A stretch of DNA of 64,000 nt from Rapana venosa (Eukaryota; Mollusca; Gastropoda; Neogastropoda; Muricidae), in assembly GCA_028751875.1 (NCBI GenBank), contig CM054143.1:64228840-64292839 (forward strand), read 5' to 3'. Each line of letters begins with the position of its first letter. Positions within the stretch are counted from its first letter, which is position 1. A program made the translations under genes and the position numbers. Under the pieces are notes generated by a model. It searched no databases. It worked only from the letters and a program-made list of their open reading frames with translations, and had not been told where the DNA came from. This document shows, piece by piece, positions 33,501-46,599 of this stretch.

Positions 33501-36500
33501 TTTTTTACAAGCTTCCCATAGGATGTTAAAACCCGAGAATGTAGCAATTTGGATTACCCAGAAAAGGTCAAGAGAAACTATCTATTTGGGGCCCAAAAAA
33601 ACTTTCCAGGGGTCCTCCCCTTTTGTATAAGAAGGGGTATTTTTCACATCCCCCGTTAATTTCCAAAGGGAATGGTGTTTGCATTTCCGTGACCCTGTGC
33701 TGTCCTTTCCATGTGAAAAGGGGTTTTTTCTAGACCCTTTTTTGGGCTGGGGGTCCTTTAAGGGTTTGTGTTCCCCCCCCCAGGGTCATGTTTTTTTCAT
33801 TTGGGGGCCTTTTTCCCCGGGGGGACGTGATTTCTTTGAGATTTCCCCCATGCTTTTTTCTTCCCCTCTGTTTTTTCTTGCTTCTGTTTCTTTTTTTAAG
33901 TTTAAAGTGGTTTAAAAGTTTTCGGGTGAAAGGGGAAAAGTGGAAAATAAACCCTTTAAAAACCCCAGCGGTTAAATTTTAAACACTTTACCTTGGGGGG
34001 GGTGGGGGGGGGTTTTTTTGGATAGAACTGTTTTTATTTAAGATTTTTGCTATTTAATGGGGGCTGAACCCAGACTTGTCTTTTGCCCAAAAATTCGCCC
34101 CCCCCTCCAAAACCAATAAGTTCAGTCCCCGGTCTTTGGGTTTAAATTCAACTTTTCTTGGGTTTAAAAATTTTAGTCTTTTTTCAAATTTGGGGCAATT
34201 TTTGGGACGAAATTAATCTCAATTGGGACAAGGGAAAAAAGAAACTTTTCAGGACCCGAAAAAAATTGATTCCTTGTTTTCTATTTTCTTCCAAAAAACT
34301 TTTTAAATCTGGGAAGTTAATGGGAAAGGGTTTTTTTGTTTTATCATTTTGTTTATTTGGTCCCCTTTTATAAAGTTGGTTACGGATCGGTAAAATGTAA
34401 AATTTAAAAAAAAATGTATTCGATAAAAATTTTAAAACAGTTGTAGCAAGATTGTGGGGGAAAAGCACACAACAAGTTAAACGAGAGCTTTAAACAATGG
34501 GTGGTTTAAAGGAAAAGGACCCGGGAAAAAAGCCAGTGATGATAAACGGGGTTTTGTGAAATTTTAAAGTGCCTTTTCCCCCACCTTTTGCAAAATTTTT
34601 TAGGGTTTTTTAAATTTATTTTCCCTTTTTCCAGCAAGAAATAAAGTTTTTACCTTTGCTCGGGGTTCTTACTACACAAAAAAACACCCAAAACAAACAG
34701 TCAAAAGAGAGAGGGGTTAGAGGAGATGGTGTGATTTTAATTGGGAAAGAGGATGGTTTAAGGTAGGGGTATAGGTTTTTTTCCCAAAAGAAATTTTTCC
34801 CCGATTTTAGGTTTTTAAATTTGGTTTTTTCTTTGGTTGCTGTGTGTTTTGTTTTGTGTGTGTGTGTGTTGTTGGGAGAGGCCATACAAGAAAAATTTTC
34901 TGATTGAAAATTTTATTGATTGATTGATAATTTTTTTTTCCCAGGGGTACGTTAAGTACTGCACTTTTTTTTTCCCCGGGCCCTTTTCCCCAAGAAGGGG
35001 ACTGGGCAAATTTTTATCACAACAAATAAATTTTAAGCAAAATAAAAAAACGGTTTTTCTGGTGTGAGAAGGGAAAGGGGGAGAAAAGAAGACCGGGGAA
35101 AAGAGAAAACGGGGGGGGTAAGGGGGGGGAATTTAGAGGGAGTGTGAGAGAGAGATTTTACAGGGCCCCCCAATTTTTTTTTATTTTAGTGCATTTTTGG
35201 GGAATGCCCCTTGTCTTCGCTGGGAACAAAGACGAGGGAAAATATTTTCCACCGCGGTGATTTTTGGTTTGGGGAAATGTCTCCCTCGTTTGTTTCCCCC
35301 TTTCCCCCTCCTACGGGACCGGGACGCACGCCACGCACGCCCCCACTGAAAAATTTTTTCAAAGGGTTAAAAAAGATTGGGGTTTTTAAAACAAACATTT
35401 GAAAGAAGGGGAAAAAGAAGCAGAATGACGCAGGGTTTCCCGAGGGGAAGTGTTCCAGAAGAAAGGGGTCTAATTTTTAAAAAAGGGATGTTGGCCCCAA
35501 AAGATTTAAAATTGTTCGAGGTAATTGGAAAAGGGGTGATTCGAACTCGGGTCCAGGGGTTTAGGTAAATTACGGGCTGGAAATTTTCCCAGTAAAAATA
35601 AATTTGGAAGATAATCTATGACAGAGTTAAAAATTTAAAAAGTGGGGAATTTTTTTTCTAAAGTACGTACCGAAATAGGTAACTAGTTTTTAAAGAGGGG
35701 CCGGGGAAATAGGGGGGAATAGGGTTGTCCTTTTTGGCTCTATAATCAATCTTTAAAAGATCTTGTTGAAACCCTTTTTTAAGTTTCTGTAAAGAATGGT
35801 TCTGGACAAAAGCCAAAAAGTGAATTTTCTGTAACAAATTTTGAACAGGACAAGGGGCAGACCGAGTTTGTGTGCCCGGGAAACAAAAACAAATGTCGGA
35901 TGAACATTAATTAAGGAAGTGAAAATTGCAAACCCTTTTCAAAAAGGGTTTAATACGGCCCGGGATTTAAAAAAAATGGAACCAAAATGGCCCCGCCAAG
36001 ATTTTTTCACAGTTTAGACAAAAATTAAAAATTTGCTTCACAATCAGAGGAAGGAAAGGAAGAAACACTGTTGACAAAAGCCTGCTTGAAGAGTTTTTTG
36101 GTTATTCTTCACTTTTTAAACCCGTAGTTTATTTTTTTTTTTCCCTAAATTGAACCCGCAGTGTAGGGGTATTGGGTTGTTTCCCAAAAAAGGGGAAGTC
36201 AACGGGGGGGAGAAAAAATTTTTTCGTAAAGTTTATTGTCATCCCAAAGGGTTCACAAAATGTTTATGACAATTTGGAAAGAGTGCTTTAATATTTCAGG
36301 CTCTAAATAATTATGGGTTCCCCCCATGAAAATTGGGGGGAAAAAAAAACCCTTTGGGCCCGTTTATGTTGCAAAAGTGAAAAAATGTTTTACGGGGACG
36401 GGTTTTTTTACCCCTTTTTGAAGGGTTTTTGATCTGGAAACCCTAAAAGTGCAAGAACCCTGAAATGAAATGGGTTTTAGTCCATTTAGTAGAATAGTGT

Positions 36501-38130
36501 GGGTGATCAAAAGTTCAAAAAGGGAGAAAATTTTCCCGTGGTAAGTTACAGTATTTCCCGTGTCCCTTGGGTGGTAAAAAGGGCCTTTTTGATTTTAAGG
36601 TTTAAAGCGGTTTTTGTACTTTTTGGTATTTTAGTTGGGCCGCTTAAAAGGCTTTCAAAGGGGCCTCCCGAAAAAATTTAAAAAGGGGAAAGGAAGAGGG
36701 GAAAGGGAAATAATTTTGACTGTTTGGAAAAGAAAATGGTTTGGAATTTCCCCCCAACCCGGGAAAAACTTTTTTTCCTTTTAATCCCCCTCGGATTCAA
36801 AGTTACGGTTTCTTTGAGGTCCCTTTTACCCAAAAGTTTTTTTAATGGGAAATGGGCAGGAAAAAGAGAATATTTAAAAAGTTTTGGGAAATTGGGGAAA
36901 TTTTTCCAAAAAGAATCCCCGTTTACAACCGATTTCCTTCAAAAGGGCCCAAAGAAACTTTAAATTTTGGGTTAAACCCTGCTTTAAAATTGGGTTTGTA
37001 AAAAAAAATGCAAAATTTCCCCTTCCCTTAAAGGCAGGATTTATTTCCCGTAAACAATTTTCTTTCCCCAAAGAGCCCATATTTTTAAAAAAAAAGAAAA
37101 GCACCAAAATCCTTACCCGTAAGGATAATGGAAGTTGTTAAAAACTTAAACCTTTTATTTTCCCCAGCCATTTCCTTAAAAACCTAGGGGAAATTTTTAA
37201 AAAAAAAAGAACACGGAAAACACCACAAAAATCATTCCATGGCTTTTTAATGTCCTTTTTCCCCCAAAGCACTCCCTGAAGGGGTTTTTTTGTTTGGGCG
37301 ATTTAAACCCGGGTTCCCCAAAACCCCAAAACCTTTTCTCACCAATCAATCCCCACTGAATATTTTTTTAGACGCTTTTATGTTTATTCTTTTTTTTATG
37401 TCACTGATCCCCAATTCCTTGGTTTTGTTTTTAGCTGGGTTGCTTTTTTTGTCTTTTTTGGCCTTGGTTGTTGCTTTGGTTTTTCTTTGGCCTTGGGTTT
37501 TTTATTTTTTTGAAAAAAGGTTTTTGGGTTTTTTTTGAGAGAATTGGGTTTATGTCGGGTTATTTTTTCCCCAAGTTTGGGTTTTGCTGGGTTTTTTTGC
37601 ATATCTACAACCCTTGTTATTTTCATCTATTTCTCCGTTTCAAAGAAATTTATGCAGATTTAGCAGGGGAGCGCGTTTCCCAAACAAGTTTTGCCCCCAC
37701 AGTGAGTATTTGGTTTTGGGAGCAGAAGTGTCCATGATAAATAATTTTTTTTTGGTCTATATTTAAAGTAAGGCTTTTTTTTTAGGTCCATTGGTACAGT
37801 TTTGGAAAAGTGGTCATTTACCAATTGGGAAAAAAAAAGAAAGATTTGGTTTTTTAAAGGTTTTCGGCCCCGGTGGTAACCCTTTACCAATTTTCCTACT
37901 TGACTTAAATTGGAAGGCAAAAGGTCCTGGTTTCGTCGAGAAAAAAAAAAATTTTTCCCCCCTTTTTCTTTTGGGTGCTTTCATGGACAACCGGTTTCCA
38001 AACAGGAAAAAAAGGCCCAAAGGCCCCAAATCTGGGGGTTGGGTCAAAATTTAAACCTTTTAAGAAATCACCACTTCCAAAAAACTTTGGTCTACCCCAC
38101 GCCTGGGGTTTTCGGAAGTGATTATTAAGG
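30585..38130. repeat. Block B, corrupted copy of blocks A and C
   Basis: It is collinear with block C from CTCTATATCTTTT (43376) through the (CA) microsatellite, the SINE, both empty LINE sites, the CR1-like LINE and on into the DIRS gag-like region (37840-38115 versus 49850-50100). It shares the SINE with C and lacks the two (GAA)-tailed LINE inserts of A. Beyond about 38130 the similarity is lost. Confidence 0.8.
31247..31563 (-). repeat. SINE family 3, corrupted copy
   Basis: GAGCCGGAGCTTTATCCC near 31300 and GGGATCGAACCCCGCGACC near 31505 match the clean copy at 43999-44281. Confidence 0.75.
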
Positions 38131-41100
38131 TTTTGCTTGGATTAAACCATTTTAAAAACCCAAAAAAGCAAAATCCAAGGGGTTAGCTGTTTTGGAAAAA
38201 AACCCAAAACCCAAAAACAACTTACAGTTTTGGGGCTTGGGGGCCAACGCCCCCCAAAACCCCGAGTTTCCGAAATCGGGTTCCTTTTACCAAAAACCCG
38301 GACCCGACCCAAGATTTTGTTTTCCTTAAAGTTTAGTGAGGGAAAAAGAGTCATTACCAAAAAGGAATAAATCAAAAATTAATTTTCAACCCAAAAAAGG
38401 GTTTTTCCCCCGCTCCGACCCAACAAATTTTTTGGAACAAAAATTTTCACGAAATCCTTGTGTGTGGAAAAAAGGGGCCGAAAAAAAAAACTCCGCAAAC
38501 CCAAGTTAAAAAAAAATTTTTCGTGGCCCGAAAGTTGGACGGGGGGGAAGGGGTTCCCCCCCCAACCAACCCGGGGGCGGATTTCCCCCCGGCAAACACA
38601 ATTACATCCCCAGTTTGGGGGCAAGCCGAGAACGCTGATGGTTTTGGGCGCGAAGGGGAAAAACCCCAGCCTTTGGGGGAAAATGTTTTTGGCCCCTTTG
38701 GTTGAAAGGGGGGTGGGAATTAACCCGGGTTTCCCAAACCCCCTTTTTTGGGACCCTTTTTGGAAAAAGCAATTTTAAAAGGCCCGGGGAATGGTTTTGC
38801 CCAAATTTTTCCGTGAAAGTTTTTTTGGGGCCATTTAAAAACTTTGGGGAAAAAAAATTAAACCAAACTTTGGGGTTTTTAAGACCATCCCGGAACCCTT
38901 CCCAAAACCAGGAATGAACTTTATGTTTTTTAAGGAAATTCAACCCGCAAAAGGTAAACAAATGGGGAAAAAAAAGGCCACCCTCGCCTTCCCTTCTGGG
39001 GGAAAATTTCCTCCCAGGGTTAATTGGGGGAAAATTCCCGGGGGAAATATTTACCTTTCGGTTTTCAAGCGGTTAAAACATAAAACATTTTCCGGGTTTT
39101 TCGGAAGAAATTTTCAAAAAATTAAAAAAGGGAAAAAACCCCATAAGTTTTTGGTAGGGGAATTTGCCTGAAAAATTTGGCTTTACCCCATTTGAGAGAA
39201 AATTTTGCTTTTTAAATTTTTTTTTGAATCGAACAAAAGGGGGGCGGAAATTTTTATAGGGAAAAAACTATGGGGCTCCCCGGGGGCAGGTGGAAAATTA
39301 ATTTTTTACTGCCCTCCCTTTTTTTCTTTTTTAACATGGGCCTTTACAATTCTACCAAGGGCTTTTAAGATTTTTGGAAGTTTTTCCCGTTGGCCCCTTT
39401 TTGTTTTTTTGGCCTTTGAAGAGAAAGGGCTTTTTCAAAAAATTTTAAACAAATAAAAAAAGCAGTGAAGCCCGAAAAGGCGGGGAAATTTCCCCAAAAG
39501 GGGGGGAAAGGGGTGAAGAAGCGGGGAAAAAATTAGGGGAGAGACCCTCCAAGGGCCAAACCAGTACGGGAGAGGTTTATTTCAAAATGGCCTCGTTATG
39601 AAACCCCGGGAATCTTGAACCCAAATTTAAACAATACCTAAATACCCGTGAAAAGTGTTTAAAAGACTTTTGTGAAAAGGGAACCCCACGACAAAAAATG
39701 AGGATTTTTTCCAAATTTGGGGGGAAAACCTTGTAAATATTGGCGTAATAAAAGGAATTGAACGGGCAAAATAAATTTAAATTTTAAACAACCCCCGAAC
39801 CAAAAAAATTCCCTTTTGGTTTTTTGAAAAAAAAGAACAAAAGAAAAGAGAGAGGGGTGAAAAGGAAGACGGAGAAAACGAGACGAAAGGAATTTAAAAA
39901 AGCCAGTAGAAAACGGGGAACGGGGAAGAACGGAAAAACCAAAGATTTTAAAAAAAATCCCGTGGGGGTCGGGAAGGGAACCCCTTTTAAAATTGAAAAT
40001 GGTTTTCCCGTTGCCCCAAAGTTGGAAAAAACGTTTGAGGGGGCCCCCAAGGGAAAGGGAAAATTTTGGGAAAACGTTTTTTTAAAAAAAAAATTTTGGG
40101 GCCTTTTTTTTTTCCCTTAAACCCGGGGGGGGGGGGAAAAAATTTTTTTAAAAAAATTTTTTTTGGAAAAAAAAGGGTTTTGGGAAAATTTTTTTTTTAA
40201 AAGGGGAAAAAAATTTTTTTGGAATTTTAAATTTTGGAAAAAAAAAAAAATTTTTTTTTGGGGGTTTTTTTTTGGAATTTTGGCCCCCAAAAAAGGGGGA
40301 AAAAACCGTTTTTTTTTTTCCCGAAATTTTTTTTTTGGAAAATTGGGGAAAAAAAAAAGGGGGGGGGGCCCCTTTTTTTAAAAGGGGAAAAAAGGGGAAA
40401 AATTTGGGGGGGGGAAAATTTAAAAAAAAAGGGGTTTTTTTGGGGGTTTGGGCCCCCTAAGGGGTTTTTTTTAAAAAGGGGGAAGGGGGAAAAAATTCCC
40501 CCCGGGCCTGGGAACCCGGGGGGGGGTTTTTTTTTTCCCAAAAAATTTTTTTTTTTTTTTTTTTTTTTGGGTTTTTTTTCCGGGTTTTTTGGGGGGAAAG
40601 GGTTTTTTAAAAAAAAACCCCCGGGAAAGGGGGGTTTTTAAATTTTTTTAAAAAATTTTTTAAAAATTTTTTAAAAAGGTTTTTTATTGGGGGGTTTTTT
40701 TCAAAAAAAAGGGGGGGGGTTTTTTTTTTTTTAAAACCCCCCAAAGCCCCTTTTTTGGGGGCCCCCAAAAAAAATTTTTCCCCAATAAACCAAAATTTTT
40801 TGGGGGGGAAAAAAACGGGTTTTGGGCCCTTTTTTTCCGGGGGTTTTTTTTTTTTAAAAAAAAAAAAAATTTTTTTTTTTTGGGGGGGGGGTTAAGGGCC
40901 CCTTTTTTGGGGGTTTTTTTTGAATTTTAGGGGGTTTTTTTTGGTAAAAAAAAAACCCAAAAAAATTTAAAAAGGGGGGAAAAAGGGGAATTTGGAAAAA
41001 ACCCCTTTTTGGGGGGGGGGGGGGGAAAAAAAAAATTAATTTTTTTTTTGGGGTTTTTTTTCCCCCGGGGTTTGGGAAAAAAAAAAAACCCCCGGGGGTT

Positions 41101-43334
41101 TTTTTGGGGTTTTTTTTGGGGGGGTTTAAAAAAACAAAAAAAATTTTTTTTTTTTTAAAAAAAAAAAAAAGAAAAAATTTTTTTGGTTTTGGGGGGAAAA
41201 AAAGGGGGAAAAGGGGGGCCCCTTTTCCCTTCAGGGGGGGGGGGTGGGGAAAAAGGGGTTTTTTTTAAGGGTTTGGGAAAAGGGGGGGGAAAAAAGGGGG
41301 GAAAAAAAATTTTTTTCCCCAAAAAATTTTTTTTCCCCCTTTTTAAAGGGGGAAAAAAAAATTTTTTTTTTTGTTTTTTTTTCCCCGGGGGGGGGGGAAA
41401 ATTTTTTTTTCCCCGGGTTTTTTTTGGGGGAATTTTAAAAAAAAATTTTTTTTTTAAAAAATTTTTAAAAGGGGTTTTTAAATTTTTTTGTTTTTTAGGG
41501 GTTTTGGGGGAAAATTTTTTGGGGGGGGGTTTTTTTGGGAAAAAAAAATTTTTTCCGGGCCAGGGGTTTTTTTTTTTTAAACTTTTTTTTAAAAAAAAAA
41601 AAAAAAAAGGGGGGGGTTTTTTTTTTTCCCCTTTTTTTTTGGGGGGGGGAAAAAAAAAAATTAAAAAAAAAAAGGGGGGGGGGGTTTTTTTTGTTTTTTT
41701 CCGGGGGGGGAAAAAAAAAAAAAAGGGTTTTTTTGGGGGGGTTTTTTTTAAAAAAAACCCCCAAAAAAATTTTTTTGGTTTTTGGGGGGGGTTGGGGGGG
41801 TTGGGGCCCCCCGGGGGAAAAAAAAAAAAATTTTTAAAAATTTTTTTTAAAAAAAAAATTGAAATTTTTTTTTTGGGTTTTTAAAAAAAAAAAAGGGGGG
41901 TTTTTTTTTTTTTAAAAAACCCCCCCCCCCTTTTTTAAAAAAAAAACCCAAAAAGGGGTTTCCCCGGGGGGGAAGTGGGGAAAAATTTTAAAAAAAGTTT
42001 TTTTTTGGGGTTTTTGGGGGGGGAGGGGGGGAAAGGGAAAATTGGGTTTTTTCCCTTGGGGCCCTTTTTTTTGGGGGGGGGCCCCCGGGGGAAAAAGGGG
42101 GGGGGGAAGGGGTTTTTAAAAAAAAAAGGGGGGGGGCCGGGGGGGGGAAAAGGGGGGGTTTTTTGGGGGGGGGGAAAAAAAAAATTTTTTTTTTTTTGGG
42201 GGGGGGGGTTTTAAGTTTCCCCGGGGGGGGTTTTTTTTTAAAACCCTTTTTTTTTTGGGAAAAATTTTTTGGGGGATTTTTTGAAGGGGGGAAATTTTTG
42301 GGGGGGGGGGTTTGGGGGGGGGGGGGGGCCCCGGGTTTTTTTTTTTTTTTTTTTCCCCCCCCCTTTTTTTAAAAAAAAAAAATTTTAACCCTTTTTTTGG
42401 GGGCCCCCCCGGGGGGGGGTTTTTTTTGGGGGAAAAAAGGGGGGGGAGGGGCCCCAAAAGGGGGGGGTTTTTTTGGGGGGGTTTTATGGGGGGGGTTTTT
42501 TTTTTTTTTTTTGGGGGGTGGGTTTTTTTTTTTTTTAAAAAAAAAAAAATTTTATTTTCCGGGGAAAATTTTTTTTAAAAAAAAAAAAAAAAAAAAAGGG
42601 GGTTTTTAAAATTTTTTAAAAAAAGGGGGGGGGGGGGGGTTTTTTTGGGGGGTTTTTGGGGCCCCCAAAAAACCCCCCCCCCGAAAATTTTCCCCCCGGG
42701 GAAAGGGGGTTTTTCCCCCCTTTGGGGTTTTTTTTTTTTAAACCCCCCAAAAAACCCCCCCCAAAAAATTTTTTTTTTTTTTTTTGGGGGGGGGAAAATT
42801 GGGGGGGGTTTTTTTTTTTTTTTTAAAGCCCCCCCCGGGGGGGGAAAAAAAAAAAAAAAATTTTTTAAAAAAAAAAAACCCCCCCCCAAAAGGGGCCCCC
42901 CCCCCTTTTAAAAAAACCCCCCCCCCCTTTTTTTCCCCCAACCCCCCTTTTTTTTTCCCCGGGGTTTTTTTTTTAAAAAAAAAAGGGGCCCCCCCCCCGG
43001 TTTTTTTTAAATGTTTTTTTTTTCCCCCCCCCTTTTTTTTTTAAAAAAAGGGAATTTTTTTAGGGGGGTTCAAAGGGGAAAAAGGGAAAAAGGGGGGTTT
43101 TTTTCCCCCCGGGGGTTTTTTTGGGGGGGGGGTTTTTTTGGGCCCCCCCCCTTTTTTGGGGGAAACCCCCCGGGGGGGGGGAAAAATTTTTTTTAAAAAG
43201 GGGGGGAAAAAAAAAGGGGGGAAAAAAATTTTTTTCCCCCCCTTTTTGGGGTTTAAAAAAAAAAGGGGGGGGGGGTTTTTTTTTTTTTTCCCAAAAAAAT
43301 TTTTTTTCCCTTTTTTTTTTCCCCCCTTTTCCCC

Positions 43335-43366
<32 letters not shown>

Positions 43367-43370
43367 TATC
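38131..43370. other. No interpretable content
   Basis: 38131-40100 is heavily corrupted and matches nothing I could recognise. 40100-43370 is homopolymer runs only. No feature should be called here. Confidence 0.85.
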
Positions 43371-43558
43371 TGTTCTCTATATCTTTTTTCCCTTTCCCGT
43401 ATGTGTGGCGCGCGTCTGGTGTGTATTATTTCCATTCAATTATATGTCAGCATGCATATTTTCCCTTCTTATCAATTTTTTTAATTTTGTTGAGGGCTGG
43501 ATGTAAAAAAGCATGTAATGCTTAATCTCTTACCCTCTGAAAATTGTTCAAATTGTTC

Positions 43559-43599
43559 TCTCTCTCTCTCTCACACACACACATACACGCGCGCGCACG

Positions 43600-43637
<38 letters not shown>

Positions 43638-43668
43638 ACACACACATACACATACACACGTGGCGTGT
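43559..43668. repeat. (CT)n, (CG)n and (CA)n microsatellites
   Basis: CT run at 43559-43572, then CA, CG-rich and a longer CA run to about 43660. Confidence 0.95.
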
Positions 43669-43983
43669 GTGCACCTGGCTACATAAGGAATATCTCTTCA
43701 GAGATTTTTTTCCAGAAACATGATGAAAAGGGCAGGGAGAGTATGTAGCCCTGTTTGACTCCTACTGTTGTTTGAAAGAAGTCTCAAACCTGGCTGTTCA
43801 GTAGGACTCTGCTGCTGGCATTTTTGTATTATTTTTCCATGTTCTTTCCTCTGCTAGAAATCCAATGTTTACCAAATAGTGAGATTCTGCATATGCGACT
43901 GCTTTTGCCCACTGTTAATTCTTTCCTTACCCAGAACAGTTAAACGTGTCTCTGGAATTAGTCATCGGAGGCTGTCTCTCCAC

Positions 43984-44296
43984 CTTAGCTTAATGTAAAA
44001 AGTATGTTCTTTCGAGCCAGAAGGCCCATAGAGCCGGAGCTTATCCCGCTTTCTGTTTGCATTAAGCGAACTGATGGTTTTTCACCACCCCTGTGACAGG
44101 ACGCTAGTCTGTCGCCAGATACTTCCCCAGCAGAGCTGGTACCCACTTGTACACCTGGGTGGAGTGAGGAAAATAGGAGTAAAGTGTCTTTCCCAAGGAC
44201 ACAACACCGAGCCTAGCGGGGATCGAACCCGCGACCTCTGGATCACGAGTTGACCGCCTAAACCACTCGACCACGGTGCCTCTTAGCTTATTGTAA
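43984..44296 (-). repeat. tRNA-derived SINE, family 3, with 15-bp TSD
   Basis: On the minus strand the head reads GGCACCGTGGTCGAGTGGTT (box A) and CGCGGGTTCGATCCCCGC (box B), a well-preserved tRNA-like promoter. The body includes GTCCTTGGGAAAGACACTTT and CCACCCAGGTGTACAAGTGG, a central segment common in invertebrate SINEs, and an AGCTCCGGCTCTATGGGCC 3' part. It is flanked by CTTAGCTTAATGTAA (43984-43998) and CTTAGCTTATTGTAA (44282-44296), 14 of 15 identical. Block A at about 16014 has the corresponding empty site. The element itself is 43999-44281. Confidence 0.9.
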
Positions 44297-45617
44297 GCCT
44301 GATATTATTTGCCAGAGGCTTAATTAATTATACAGATTGAAACCTTGTGCTAGAGAGTTTTCAATTGTCCGAGGTTATGTAATTTCCATAAGATGTTTTA
44401 GTAAATACGAATAGTCGATATGTCTGTTAAATTTAACAAAGGAACAAAAAATGGCTGAGAATTCATACAGGACAAAGAGAAGAAAAACTAATGCTACACA
44501 AATGTTTACATCAAAACTTTCTTTACAAATGCTACATCAATTAGAAACAGGATTTGTATTTATAAAGACATATTGCACAGTGATTGTCAATGACCAATAA
44601 GATGTTCATAGTTTGTTTGATTATTAAGATAGCCATTCTTTTACTTTTCTCAAGGATTTAAAATTATAGGAATGTCTGTAACTGTGCAAGTTTTTCTATG
44701 TTCTGTGGTAAATGTTTGAGGAGCTCATTCCCTAAAAACTAACAACCCTGTTTTCATGTGGACTCTGATCTATTGGGGTCCACAGCACACAGGTATTGAT
44801 CATCAGACTGCCTCTGGGACGTTGCTATTGGGTCGCCATAGTCAACATAGTTTTGAGTGAAAACGGTAGCACCAAGTTCACTACTCAGATCATCTAACAG
44901 TATCCATTGTGTCAAACCTTTAAAAAAAAAAAAGAAAGCTACAGATGCTGTCTGTTTTTCCTGTCGGGTAGTCAGCCTGGCTTATTTCTGTGTTGTGACT
45001 TGAAGACATTAAAGGAATGTTGTATGGGGTCATTTTGTGTTGTTTCTCTTCATGTACAAGGAACAAGGTATTGGCATGATTGTTGCAGTCTCAAACATCA
45101 TGTTTCTTGTCAGTGTAGATTTCCATCTGGCTTGCAAATCTCAGCATCAGTATGGTGATGCTTGGTTTTGTTTTGGCTTTTTGATCTCATCCTCTGCTTC
45201 ATATCTCATCCTCTGCTTCATGCAGTCCAGTTTTTCTCTCTTTCTTCTTTTCTTCTGTCTCTAACCATAGAGAACTTCACTCTACCTTCACCGAGTGCCG
45301 ACATGTAGAGTGGCATGAAGACTCTACAAGAAGACGTCGAGTTCTGGATGGCAGACTTTCCTTTCCATTTCAGCAGCATGCTTTTTGTTTGTTTGTTGTT
45401 GTTATTGTCGTTTTTACAACACGATTGTCTTGAGGTCACAGACCTGCACCTTTGCAATGTCGAAAGCTTAAGTATACAGCAATGATCTGAATAGACACAC
45501 AACCATAGAATGGGAGTGTGTCGTTTCTTTTGACACTCTCCATGATGTCACGTCAGGCAAAGGGAGCACCAAGCATGCCAGGATATTACTTGCAAAAGTC
45601 AACGTAATACATGTCAT

Positions 45618-46287
45618 TCATGACATCAGAGATTCCCCTGAAGGAAACAGTTGAGGACATTCAGAATTAATTTCAGACAAAGGAGAGAGCAGAAGGGACA
45701 GATCTATAGAGAGGTTTATAGGATTAGATCTAATTGCCTCTTTCCCAGTTTCTGTTGTCAAGTCACTTTCTATGATTTCGATGAACCTGTGTAGACTGGC
45801 TAAAAATGTGTGATTTATCAAAAATTTGATGTGTCCTTCAGCAACTTACTGTTCAAGGCTTGTCTTTGAAGAGGGAATTTCAACGAGGTGCTGACTAAAG
45901 AAATCATCAGCTACGTTGCATTCTCCAGGTCTGTTGACAGAAAAATAAGTTATAGGACTGAAAAAAACATGATACCCCCTCTTTTATTACAAGCAGATAT
46001 CTTAGAGGAAGAATTTCTATACATGACTTCCAGTAGTATGTAACCAGAGATTGTAGCAATTGGATGACTAGACAGGTCAAGATGAAACTATCTATGGGGC
46101 CATATAACTTCCAGAGCTCCTCTTTCTGTATAAGAATGACGTATTTCACATCAGTTAATACATGAATGGTGTTTGCATTACCGTGACATGTGCTGTCCTT
46201 GCCATGCTGAGAAAGGATTGCTTCTAGACCGTTTGGACTGGGGTCATCAAGGGTTTGTGTTTCCCACCCAGGGTCATAGTATTTCAT
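45618..46287 (-). pseudogene. Paralogue of the unrecognised frame in block A
   Basis: The frame starts at 46287 with the same GCCACCATGA context and the same first 80 or so residues as at 18960, then runs off-phase because of a 4-base deletion, stopping at 45907. A further frame lies at 45821-45618. No domain recognised. It is listed so that the pair can be compared. Confidence 0.25.
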
Positions 46288-46599
46288 GGTGGCTTGCCCT
46301 GTGAGACGTGATTTGAGATTACCTGATGCATTTTCTTCCCTCTTTGTCTCTCTGCATTCTGTTTCTTTTCAAGTGAAGTGTTAATAGTTAAGCGATGAAG
46401 GCATAATGTGGAAATAAACTTGAAGACCTAGCCTGCTTAAACTAAGGAGACTTCACATTGGGGGGGTGGGGGGGATTTGTTGGAGTAACTGTTTTTTTTT
46501 ACTGATTTCTGCTATCAATAGGTCTGAAGAGACTGTGCTTTTGCCAACATTCGCCTCCCCCCCTCCAAGCCATAGAGTTCAGTCTGGTCTTTGTTAAGT

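Larger units (their letters stand above)
25640..43370. other. Low-quality, homopolymer-inflated assembly
   Basis: From about 25640 bases increasingly occur as runs of 3-8 identical bases and ordinary dinucleotide variety is lost. Known neighbours allow a direct comparison: 28140-29870 and 30585-38130 align with clean copies elsewhere and show runs replacing mixed bases. From about 40100 to 43370 almost nothing but A, T, G and C runs remains. Normal sequence resumes abruptly at about 43371. Open frames here, including the 233-codon one at 41183-41884, are products of this corruption. Confidence 0.9.

Noticed and set aside
41183..41884. 233-codon open frame rich in glycine, lysine and phenylalanine
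   Set aside because: It lies in homopolymer-only sequence. Runs of A, G and T give Lys, Gly and Phe in every frame; there is no other coding signal.
44221..44281. A functional tRNA gene on the minus strand
   Set aside because: Box A and box B are good, but the acceptor stem does not close and the sequence continues into a SINE body with a target-site duplication.
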